Assembly (NCBI RefSeq): GCF_005222485.1
Contig: NZ_CP029078.1
Coordinates: 3,903,501 to 3,967,500, forward strand
Direction: 5' to 3'
DNA from: Streptomyces griseoviridis
GTDB taxonomy: Bacteria > Actinomycetota > Actinomycetes > Streptomycetales > Streptomycetaceae
DNA: 64,000 nt
Shown here: positions 57,051 to 64,000 of the stretch, piece by piece
How positions within the stretch are numbered: position 1 is the first letter of the stretch
Layout: each line of letters opens with the position of its first letter
Notes under the pieces: generated by a model
Databases searched by the model: none
Seen by the model: the letters and a program-made list of their open reading frames with translations, nothing else
What the model was told of the DNA's origin: nothing
Made by a program: the position numbers and the translations under genes

Positions 57051-59357
57051 TCAGCCCTCCACCACCCGGACCCCCTCCGGTGCCTCCACCGTCACCGTTC
57101 CGTCCGCGGTCACCGTGATGTCCAGGCGGGCGCCCGCGATCCGCAGGTCCGTCAGCGTCAGCGGGCCGTAGGTCGACGCGAAGGTCGGGGTCACCGTGAG
57201 GGTTCCCGCGGGGGCGTCCGCCTCCAGGCCGAGGGCCGACTGGAGGACCGCCACCGATGCCGCCGCCGCCCACGCCTGCGGGCGGCACGACGCCGGGTAG
57301 GGAGCCGGGTCCTGGGTCTCCCGCGCGCCGTGGCCCGCGAAGAGTTCCGGGAGGCGGGACGCGAAGGACGTCGACGCCGTCAGCAGGCCCTGCGAGAGGG
57401 ACGCCGCCGCCGCCGGGAAGCCCGCCCGCACCAGGCCCCGCACCGCGATGGCCGTGTCGTGCGGCCAGATCGAACCGATGTGGTAGCCGTACGGGTTGAA
57501 GCCCACCGACTCCGTGCTGAGCGTGCGCAGCCCGTGCCCCGAGTCCAGGTCCGGCGCGGCCAGCCGGGCCGCCAGCAGGGCGCTCTCCTCGCGGTTGAGC
57601 AGCCCCGTGCCCAGCAGGTGCCCGAAGCCCGAGGTGACCGAGTCCACCGGGCGGCCCTCGCCGTCCAGGGCCACCGCCGGGTAGCGGCCCCGCTCGTCCT
57701 CGACCCAGAAACGGGCCCGGAAACGGTCCGCCAGCTCCTCGGCCCAGCGGTCCCACTCGTCGGCGCCTGGCCGGCCGAACGCCCGCAGCAGGGCCGCTCC
57801 GCCGCGCGCCGCCTCGTACGCGTACGCCTGCACCTCGCAGAGCGCGATCGGCGTGCTCGCCAGTCGGCCGTCGCGGTGTCTGATGGAGTCCTCGGAGTCC
57901 TTCCAGCCCTGGTTGGACAGGCCGTGACCGGTCTGGTCGACGTACTTCAGGAAGCCGTCGCCGCTCGCGTCCGCCTGCTCGCGCATCCAGGCGAGGGCCG
58001 CCTCGGCGTGCGGCAGCAGCTCCGTCACCTCGGCCTCGGGCAGGCCCCAGCGCCAGGCGTCGTGCAGCAGCGTGATCCAGAGCGGGGTCGCGTCGACGGT
58101 GCCGTAGTAGACGGGCGGCAGCGAGAGCGCGTCGCTGAAGTGCAGGGACGCCCTGCGCACTTCGTGCAGGATCTTGCCGGGCTGCTCCTCCGTCGCCACG
58201 TCGGTGACCGCGCCCTGACGGCGGGCCAGCGTCCGCAGCGTGCCGGCCGCCAGCTCGGTGCCGAGCGGCAGCAGCATCCGGGCCGCCCACAGCGCGTCCC
58301 GCCCGAACAGGGTCAGGAACCAGGGGGCGCCCGCCGCCAGGAACTGGTCCGGGTGCGCCGGGTCCGACGACATCGCGTCGGTCAGCCGCAGCCGGTCGAG
58401 GTCGGCCAGCGACTGCACGAGCCAGCGGTCGAGGGCGCGGTCCGCGCTGCGCAGCTCCGGGACGCTCCACGGCAGCCGGTCGGCCGGCGGGGGCGGGAAC
58501 TGGTCACCGTCCGTGTAGGCCGCCGCGCAGGTCAGGGTGAGGGACCAGGCGTCCCCCGGGGCCAGGCCGATGTCGTACGACAGGCGGACGGCCGAGTCCT
58601 CGTCGAGGTCGACGGCGGTCGGGGCCAGGTTCGTCGAGAGCCTGACGGTGAAATCGTCCGACCCCCAGGTCAGACCGGCCACCGCCGCCCGCTCCGGGCG
58701 CCGCGCCGCGTTCGCCCCCGCCGCACCAGTCGCCGCCGCACCAGTCACCTCCGCACCAGCCGCCGTCACACTCGCCGTCCCCGCACCCGCGCTCCCCGCA
58801 CCCGCGGTCGCCGCGCCGGTTGCCGACGTCGTCCCGCCGGCCGGCGTCCCCGGCCACAGTGGTCCCTCGCCCGTCGCCAGGTTCGGGAAGCGGCCCGACT
58901 TCACCTGTTCCATCGGGGCCAGGTCCGTGCCCGCCGTGACCGTCAGCCGGAACAGCACCGGGCGGGTGCCCGCGTTGGTGACCTCGAAGGTCTCCTCCAG
59001 GCGGCCCGCCCCGGTGGCGCGGCTGCGGCGCAGGGCGACGGCCGGGTCCGGGGTCACCTCGCCGAGCCCGCGCAGGATCGACCGGAACTCCGCCCGGTCC
59101 GCGCCGCGCAGGCCGCCGCCGACCGGCGCGACGGGTACGCCCTCGGCGGCGACGGTCAGCCGGGAAAGGGCCCGGCGGTCACCGTGGTAAAAGCCGTCCG
59201 CACCCTCGCTGAGCTGCCCGTCCGCACGGGAGACGACCAGGCTCGGGGCATGCAGCGTGACGACCGCGTCATGCAGGAACGGCTGGAGTCCGGCGACTTC
59301 GACGGGGGACGCCGTGACCGACCCGTTGGTGTCCTGGGGCTTGACAGTGGTGTCCAA
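57051..59357 (-). CDS. Glycogen-debranching-type glycosidase (amylo-alpha-1,6-glucosidase family)
   Basis: A 768-residue enzyme. The N-terminal GDE_N beta domain (LHAPSLVVSRADGQLSEGAD, GFYHGDRRALSRL) carries a roughly 45-residue Ala/Gly/Thr low-complexity insertion around residues 170-215. The C-terminal part is an (alpha/alpha)6 barrel with PWFLTLFGRDALWAARMLL, GFLKYVDQTGHGLSNQGWKD, VGFNPYGYHIGSIWPHDTAI and CRPQAWAAAA. It probably hydrolyses oligosaccharides in the cytoplasm. It starts with TTG at 59355-59357 (GAGAGG ten bases upstream) and faces the LacI gene. Confidence 0.88.
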   Translation of the reverse strand: MDTTVKPQDTNGSVTASPVEVAGLQPFLHDAVVTLHAPSLVVSRADGQLSEGADGFYHGDRRALSRLTVAAEGVPVAPVGGGLRGADRAEFRSILRGLGEVTPDPAVALRRSRATGAGRLEETFEVTNAGTRPVLFRLTVTAGTDLAPMEQVKSGRFPNLATGEGPLWPGTPAGGTTSATGAATAGAGSAGAGTASVTAAGAEVTGAAATGAAGANAARRPERAAVAGLTWGSDDFTVRLSTNLAPTAVDLDEDSAVRLSYDIGLAPGDAWSLTLTCAAAYTDGDQFPPPPADRLPWSVPELRSADRALDRWLVQSLADLDRLRLTDAMSSDPAHPDQFLAAGAPWFLTLFGRDALWAARMLLPLGTELAAGTLRTLARRQGAVTDVATEEQPGKILHEVRRASLHFSDALSLPPVYYGTVDATPLWITLLHDAWRWGLPEAEVTELLPHAEAALAWMREQADASGDGFLKYVDQTGHGLSNQGWKDSEDSIRHRDGRLASTPIALCEVQAYAYEAARGGAALLRAFGRPGADEWDRWAEELADRFRARFWVEDERGRYPAVALDGEGRPVDSVTSGFGHLLGTGLLNREESALLAARLAAPDLDSGHGLRTLSTESVGFNPYGYHIGSIWPHDTAIAVRGLVRAGFPAAAASLSQGLLTASTSFASRLPELFAGHGARETQDPAPYPASCRPQAWAAAASVAVLQSALGLEADAPAGTLTVTPTFASTYGPLTLTDLRIAGARLDITVTADGTVTVEAPEGVRVVEG

Positions 59358-59383
59358 GTGAGTAGAACCTCTCAGCGTTAGAT

Positions 59384-59436
59384 CGTTCCAAAGACAGTAA
59401 GTCGCTCCTCAGCGCGCTGACAATGCTTTTGGAACG
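59384..59436. promoter_or_regulatory. Inverted operator half-sites in the glycosidase/lacI divergent region
   Basis: CGTTCCAAAG (59384-59393) and CTTTTGGAACG (59426-59436) are inverted copies with one extra T. They flank the likely promoter of the glycosidase gene and resemble LacI-family half-sites. Confidence 0.6.
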
Positions 59437-59465
59437 CTAAAACCAGCAAGCAAGATCCAAGCTTC

Positions 59466-59583
59466 AAGATCCAATCCACACGATCCGATCCGCATGATCC
59501 GATTCGCACGAACAGATCCGATCCGTACGATCCGATCGATCCGTACGATCCGATCCGCGCGATCCGATCGATCCGCATGATCG
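59466..59583. repeat. Degenerate GATCCGATC-type repeats
   Basis: About ten imperfect units of CGATCCGATCCGCACGATCC type fill the 308-base gap (59358-59665) between the operator pair and the lacI gene. GATC occurs on average every 8-12 bases. No gene is seen there. Confidence 0.75.
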
Positions 59584-59665
59584 AGGCATCAAGGTCGACG
59601 CCGAGATCCGAGCCGCAGTACCGTCCGCACGTCCCGCTTCTCCTCCCGTACGTCGGAGCCCCCGC

Positions 59666-60721
59666 ATGCCCCGCTCCAGCAACAGCCCTCCGGCCAAAGG
59701 CGGCCCGGTGACCCTCGCGATGGTCGCCCGCCGGGCCGGGGTGTCACCGCAGACCGTGTCGAACGCCATCAACTCGCCCGACCTGCTCCGCCCCGAGACC
59801 CTGGACCGGGTCAGGCGGACGATCGACGAGATGGGCTACCGCCCCAGCCGCGCCGCGCAGACCCTGCGCACCCGCTCCAGCAGGCTCATCGGCTACGGCA
59901 TCCAGCCCTCGCCGTTCAGCTACCCGGTGCTCGACCGCTTTCTGCACGCCGTCTCACAGGCCGCCGACGAGGCGGGCTACCGCATCCTGCTGTTCGCCTG
60001 CCCGCCCGGCGGTCCGACGCTGGACGGCTACGAGGAGCTGCTCGACCAGCACGAGGTGGACGCCTTCGTGCTGAGCGGCACCGAGCACGGCGACCCCCGG
60101 CAGGCGTGGCTGGCCAAGCGGAGCGTGCCGTTCGTCAGCTTCGGACGGATGTGGTCGGGACGGCAGATCGGTGACTGGGTCGACGTCGACGGCGCCTCCG
60201 GGACGGACGCCGCCGTCGAGCACCTGGTCGCCCTCGGGCACCGCAAGATCGCCTTCCTCGGCTGGGAGCGCGGTTCGTCGGGCGCGGGTGACGACCGGGC
60301 CGCGGGCTGGCAGCGGGCGATGCGACGGCACGGTCTGTCCACCCGGGGACGGCGCGGGCAGAGCGTGAACGACATCGACGCGGCGGGCGCGGCGGCGAAG
60401 CCGCTCCTCGACGCGGGCGCCACCGCCGTCGTCGCGGCGAGCGACATGCTGGCCCTCGGCTGCTACCGGGCGCTGCGCGAGCGCGGCGCGGTGCCCGGCC
60501 GGGACGTCTCCGTCGTCGGCTTCGACGACTCGCCGACCGCCGAACTGCTCTCCCCCGAACTGTCCTCACTGGCCCAGCCCCTGGAGCAGGTCGGACGGGA
60601 GTGCGTACGGCTGCTGCTCGCCCGGCTCGCCGCACCGGACGCCGAGGCGGAGCGCATCCTGCTGGAACCGTCGCTGGTCGCCCGCGACAGCACGGCCGGA
60701 CCACCGCCGCCCGGCGGGTAG
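59666..60721 (+). CDS. LacI family transcriptional regulator
   Basis: A 351-residue repressor: HTH and hinge (VTLAMVARRAGVSPQTVSNA, RRTIDEMGYRPSRAAQTLRT) and a periplasmic-binding-protein-like sensor (GYRILLFACPPGGP, HEVDAFVLSGTEHGD, VSVVGFDDSPTAELLSPELS). It is divergent from the glycosidase and upstream of a carbohydrate ABC importer, so it is the likely local repressor released by a sugar. The ATG is at 59666. Confidence 0.93.
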   Translation: MPRSSNSPPAKGGPVTLAMVARRAGVSPQTVSNAINSPDLLRPETLDRVRRTIDEMGYRPSRAAQTLRTRSSRLIGYGIQPSPFSYPVLDRFLHAVSQAADEAGYRILLFACPPGGPTLDGYEELLDQHEVDAFVLSGTEHGDPRQAWLAKRSVPFVSFGRMWSGRQIGDWVDVDGASGTDAAVEHLVALGHRKIAFLGWERGSSGAGDDRAAGWQRAMRRHGLSTRGRRGQSVNDIDAAGAAAKPLLDAGATAVVAASDMLALGCYRALRERGAVPGRDVSVVGFDDSPTAELLSPELSSLAQPLEQVGRECVRLLLARLAAPDAEAERILLEPSLVARDSTAGPPPPGG

Positions 60722-61253
60722 CCCCGGCCCCGGCCCCAACGTCGGCGACCGGCCTCGGCACCCGGCTCCGGCCCCCGACTCCGGGAGCCGACGGCAGGAG
60801 CCACCGCCGGGAGCAACCACCGGGAGCCACCACCGGCGGTCGACGACGACGGCAACGGCGACGGCAACGTCAACGTCAACGTCAACGTCAACGGCCAGTC
60901 GACGGCGGGCCACCGCCCCACCCGCGACCCGGCCAACCCGGCCAACCCGACCCGTCGGCCACCCGGCGGGAGCCGATCACCGTCACCCCGCGGAAGCCCC
61001 TTCAGGCGACCGCACCGCCCCGGGAAACCGTCCGACCCGCGCACCCCTCGGCCGGCGTTCCCTCGGCAGTGCCCGCTTCAGAAACGTTTCTGCACAGCCG
61101 TCGACCACAGCCCCACCCCCTCAGCCCCACCTCAAAGCCGCAACCCCCACCCCCACCCGTTCCCCTCCTCCATCCCCACACCCCGGGCCCGTGCCCCAGT
61201 GCCCCGCCCGGGTGGAGCCGCACACGAACCACCCCTGATCCACGGAGGATTCC
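60722..61253. other. 532-base gap with hexamer repeats before the ABC importer
   Basis: GCCGGGAGCCAC-like repeats at 60780-60835, then CAACGT hexamers (60850-60893, four perfect units). 61120-61210 is C-rich low complexity. The ABC operon promoter and a LacI-type operator (61079-61092) lie in the second half. No gene is supported. Confidence 0.6.
61079..61092. promoter_or_regulatory. CG-centred palindrome, candidate LacI-family operator
   Basis: CAGAAACGTTTCTG, a perfect 14-bp palindrome with the central CG step typical of LacI-family sites, 162 bases before the solute-binding protein gene. Confidence 0.65.
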
Positions 61254-62504
61254 ATGGCACACCGTACGGCCGCCGCGGCCCTTGTGAGCTGCGCGGCGCT
61301 GCTGGCCGTCACCGGCTGCTCGTCAGGTTTCGACAGTGACGAGAAGACCCAGCAGGACAGCAGCTCGAAGCAGAACCTCAAGATCCTGATCGCCTCCTCG
61401 GGCGACGCGGAGACCAAGGCCGTGCAGGACGCCGTGGCCGCGTACGAGAAGGCGTCGGGCAACAAGGTGACCGTGGACGTCGCCAAGGACATCAACCAGC
61501 AGCTCGCGCAGTCCTTCGCCGGGCACAAGCCGCCGGACGCGTTCTACGTCAACTCCGACCAGTTCGCGAACTACGCCAAGGGCGGCTCCCTGTACGCCTA
61601 CGGCGACAAGGTCTCCGACGCCGACGACTTCAACGAGGGGCTGCGCCAGTCCTTCACCTACGACGGCAAGCTGACCTGCCTGCCCAAGGACGTCTCCACG
61701 CTCGCCCTGGCGATCAACACCGACCTGTGGAAGAAGGCCGGGCTGACCGACAAGGACTACCCGACCAGCTGGGCCGAGCTGAAGAAGGTCGCCGACAAGC
61801 TGACCGGCAAGGGCACCACCGGTCTGGTCGTCGGCGCCGAGTACGCGCGGCTCGGTGTCTTCCTGAAGGAGGCCGGCGGCTGGATCACCGACCCGGACCA
61901 GTCGAAGATGACCGCCGACAGCAGCGAGAACGTCGAGGCGCTCACCTACGTCAAGTCGCTGCTGAAGTCCGGCTCCCTGAAGTACGCCGCCCAGGTCGAC
62001 ACCGGGTGGGGCGGTGAGGCGCTCGGCAAGGGCAAGGCCGCGATGACCATCGAGGGCAGCTGGCTGACCGGCGCCATGAAGACCGACTACCCCGACACCG
62101 GGTACACGGCCGTGCCGCTGCCCGCCGGGCCCGGCGGCAAGGGCACCCTCGCCTTCAGCCAGTGCTGGGGCGTCGCCGCCGAGAGCACCCACCAGTCCGC
62201 CGCCGTCGACCTGGTGAAGTACCTGACCTCCGCGAAGCAGCAGCTCGCGAACGCCGACGCGTTCGGTGTGCTGCCCTCCCGCACCAGCGCCCAGACCGAG
62301 CTGGCGAAGAAGGACCCGAGCGCGAAGGTGTGGCTCGACGCCAACGCCTACGCGCAGGGCCCGGTGACCGTGGCCGGCTTCGACAAGGTCCTCGGCCAGT
62401 TCAACACCGACCTCGCGGCGCTGGCGAGCACCGACCCGAAGACCGTCCTCGGCAACCTCCAGCGCAACGGCGAGCAGGCGCTCACGAAGGCGAAGGACAA
62501 CTGA
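61254..62504 (+). CDS. Extracellular solute-binding lipoprotein of a carbohydrate ABC importer
   Basis: A 416-residue family 1 binding protein. The signal peptide ends in lipobox LAVTGC (Cys about residue 22). NLKILIASSGDAETKAVQDA begins the mature fold; PPDAFYVNSDQFANYAKGG, GKLTCLPKDVSTLALAINTD and KGKAAMTIEGSWLTGAM are typical ligand-cleft segments of MalE-like proteins. It delivers a sugar to the two permeases that follow. The ATG at 61254 has CGGAGG upstream. The sugar is not evident, though oligosaccharide is likely given the debranching-type glycosidase. Confidence 0.92.
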   Translation: MAHRTAAAALVSCAALLAVTGCSSGFDSDEKTQQDSSSKQNLKILIASSGDAETKAVQDAVAAYEKASGNKVTVDVAKDINQQLAQSFAGHKPPDAFYVNSDQFANYAKGGSLYAYGDKVSDADDFNEGLRQSFTYDGKLTCLPKDVSTLALAINTDLWKKAGLTDKDYPTSWAELKKVADKLTGKGTTGLVVGAEYARLGVFLKEAGGWITDPDQSKMTADSSENVEALTYVKSLLKSGSLKYAAQVDTGWGGEALGKGKAAMTIEGSWLTGAMKTDYPDTGYTAVPLPAGPGGKGTLAFSQCWGVAAESTHQSAAVDLVKYLTSAKQQLANADAFGVLPSRTSAQTELAKKDPSAKVWLDANAYAQGPVTVAGFDKVLGQFNTDLAALASTDPKTVLGNLQRNGEQALTKAKDN

Positions 62505-62510
62505 GCCGCC

Positions 62511-63698
62511 ATGTCCAGTACGTCCAGTACGTCGAACCACCTCAAGCCCGCCCCGCGCACCCGCGCGGGCTCGGGCCCCCGTACGGCCGACCCGGCGGGC
62601 GCACCTGACGCGCCCGGCGGGCCCGGCCCGGCCGCGGCGCCCCGCGCCACCCAAGCCCCGCGTGCGGGGCGCCGCGGCGAAGGCGCCTGGGGCTGGCTCT
62701 TCGTCAGCCCCATGGTGATCGTGCTCGGTCTCTTCCTCGTCCTGCCGATCCTGATGGCGCTGTGGGTGAGCCTGCTCCACTGGGACGGGCAGTCCAACCC
62801 GTTCAGCGGCCAGGCGAAGTTCGTCGGCCTGGACAACTACAAGGCGCTGCTGGTCGACGACGGCCTCGACCGGACGCTGTTCGCGACGTCGCTGCGCAAC
62901 AACGCCTACTACGTGCTGCTGACGGTGCCGGTCCAGACCGTGCTCGCGCTCGGGCTGGCGATCATCGTCAACCAGCGGCTGCTGCGGGCCCGTTCCGCGC
63001 TGCGCACGGCGTTCTTCTTCCCGTCGGTGACCAGCTCGATCGCGGTCTCCACGATCTTCCTCTTCCTGTTCCAGGGCAGCGGCGCGGTCAACACGGCGCT
63101 GTCCTGGATCGGGGTGAAGGGACCGAACTGGTTCAACGATCCCCGGGGTGTGCTCAGCATGCTCCTGGGCGGGCTCGGGCTGGTCGACACCGGGCACCCC
63201 ACGGGTCTCCTCGCCGACCACTCGTTCCTCGGCCTGTCCTGGTTCGAGTGGCTGGCCGGGCCGTCCGTCGCGATGTGCACGATCATCCTGCTCGCCGTGT
63301 GGACGACGTCGGGCACCTTCATGCTGATCTTCCTCGCGGCGCTCCAGGACATCCCGCGCGAGCTGGAGGAGGCCGCCGCGATCGAGGGCGTCAACCGGCG
63401 CCAGATGCTGCGGTACGTGACGCTGCCCGCGCTGCGTCCCGTCCTCTTCCTGGTCCTCACCCTGGGGCTGATCTCCACCTGGCAGGTCTTCGACCAGGTG
63501 TACGTCATGAGCCAGGGCGCGCCGGGCAACACCACGCTCACGCCGGCGTTCCTCTCCTACTCGTCCGCGTTCGACGACGCCGACTTCGGGCAGGGCGCGG
63601 CCATCGCGTTCATCCTGCTCGCGCTGATCCTGATCATGACCGGCGCCCAGCGCTACCTGATGCGCGAGCGCACGCCCCGCAACCGGAGGAGCCGATGA
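62511..63698 (+). CDS. Sugar ABC transporter permease
   Basis: A 395-residue inner-membrane permease (MalF-like). It has an unusually long 55-residue Pro/Ala-rich leader, six to seven membrane segments, and the EAA loop ELEEAAAIEGVNRRQMLRYV followed by TLP that docks on the ATPase. It begins six bases after the binding-protein stop and overlaps the next permease by four bases (ATGA). No ATPase gene is in the window; Streptomyces importers often share MsiK. Confidence 0.93.
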   Translation: MSSTSSTSNHLKPAPRTRAGSGPRTADPAGAPDAPGGPGPAAAPRATQAPRAGRRGEGAWGWLFVSPMVIVLGLFLVLPILMALWVSLLHWDGQSNPFSGQAKFVGLDNYKALLVDDGLDRTLFATSLRNNAYYVLLTVPVQTVLALGLAIIVNQRLLRARSALRTAFFFPSVTSSIAVSTIFLFLFQGSGAVNTALSWIGVKGPNWFNDPRGVLSMLLGGLGLVDTGHPTGLLADHSFLGLSWFEWLAGPSVAMCTIILLAVWTTSGTFMLIFLAALQDIPRELEEAAAIEGVNRRQMLRYVTLPALRPVLFLVLTLGLISTWQVFDQVYVMSQGAPGNTTLTPAFLSYSSAFDDADFGQGAAIAFILLALILIMTGAQRYLMRERTPRNRRSR

Positions 63699-64000
63699 GC
63701 ACCCCGACCCCGGCGTCGCCGGTCCTCCCGCGCTTCGCCCGCCCGCTGCGGGTGCTCGGCTACACGGCCGTGGCGGCGGTGGGGCTGCTGTACCTGCTGC
63801 CGTTCGTGATCCAGTTGGTGACGGGGTTCAAGACCGACCCCGACGCGGCAGCGCACCCGCTCGGGCTGCTGCCCACCACCCCGACCACCGCCGCCTACCA
63901 GCGGCTGTTCGGGCTGAGCCAGTCGGCGAGCGGGGTGCCGTTCCTGCGCTGGCTGGGCAACTCGGCGTTCGTCGCGGTCTTCGTGACGGCGGGCCGGGTG
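63695..64000 (+). CDS. Second sugar ABC transporter permease (MalG-like), partial
   Basis: The first 102 residues are visible before the window ends. MSTPTPASPVLPRFARPLRV, a membrane segment VLGYTAVAAVGLLYLLPFVIQL-like at about 20-40, GFKTDPDAAAHPLGLLPTTP and the start of segment 2 (LGNSAFVAVFVTAGRV) follow the MalG pattern. The ATG at 63695 overlaps the stop of the first permease, behind GGAGGAG. Confidence 0.9.
   Translation, partial: MSTPTPASPVLPRFARPLRVLGYTAVAAVGLLYLLPFVIQLVTGFKTDPDAAAHPLGLLPTTPTTAAYQRLFGLSQSASGVPFLRWLGNSAFVAVFVTAGRV

Overview
The window is chromosomal DNA from a Streptomyces species. GC content is very high with strong third-position GC bias. HrdD and a SepX/GlpR-type division protein are present, TTA (bldA-dependent) codons occur in a few accessory genes, and most start sites are GTG, TTG or 4-bp stop/start overlaps. 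There is no sign of a plasmid origin, an intact prophage, a CRISPR array or an intact insertion sequence.

Layout. 0-6.5 kb: the end of an S41 peptidase, then an operon of Baeyer-Villiger monooxygenase, alpha/beta hydrolase and short-chain dehydrogenase facing a MerR regulator, then exonuclease III, a GNAT and tRNA-Ala(CGC). 6.6-12.9 kb: a conserved minus-strand block, galU - glp (MoeA-like) - moaC - mogA-like - rimJ-like GNAT - sepX/glpR. This corresponds to the actinobacterial Glp/GlpR cell-division locus. 5-Formyl-THF cyclo-ligase diverges from galU. 13-28 kb: a secreted or membrane-anchored penicillin-acylase-like hydrolase, a CPA-type cation/H+ antiporter with a TrkA_C tail, an MFS permease, an FmdB zinc ribbon preceded by a CIRCE-like element, MTA phosphorylase, a SAF-domain protein, MscL, LtrA, a self-processing P1 peptidase, an L,D-transpeptidase lipoprotein and a DUF6227 protein. 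28-32 kb: the fructose PTS operon fruR-fruK-fruA. 32-44.5 kb: two EmrB/QacA-type exporters with WYL, TetR and MarR regulators, sigma factor HrdD with a near-perfect SigR promoter, an acetyltransferase gene broken into two facing halves, a LigB-type dioxygenase and an M6 metalloprotease. 44.5-46.4 kb: an unusual double IclR regulator. 46.7-54.5 kb: the accessory part, beginning at tRNA-Arg(CCT). It holds a relaxase-like remnant, DUF6087, an ATP-grasp RiPP (graspetide) cassette tgmA-tgmB-tgmC, an anti-sigma-type ATPase, an XRE/TPR regulator with a TTA codon, a GNAT, a Nudix hydrolase and a small kinase. 55-64 kb: a second antiporter, a CMD-like protein, then a carbohydrate locus made of a glycogen-debranching-type glycosidase, a divergent LacI regulator, a solute-binding lipoprotein and two ABC permeases. 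The last permease runs off the window.

How the genes work together. The fru operon takes up and phosphorylates fructose under a DeoR repressor. The 57-64 kb genes look like an oligosaccharide import and hydrolysis unit under LacI control, with matching operator half-sites on both sides of the divergent promoter and a CG-centred palindrome before the ABC genes. In the tgm cassette the precursor, ester-forming ATP-grasp ligase and PIMT-type methyltransferase are translationally coupled. No completely unknown system is evident. The most rewarding items are the tgm RiPP cassette, the CIRCE site at the fmdB-like gene, the folded-back acetyltransferase pseudogene, the repeat-expanded IclR fusion and the in-frame repeat expansions in secreted or regulatory proteins. 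Functions are read from motifs by eye; no database search was run.
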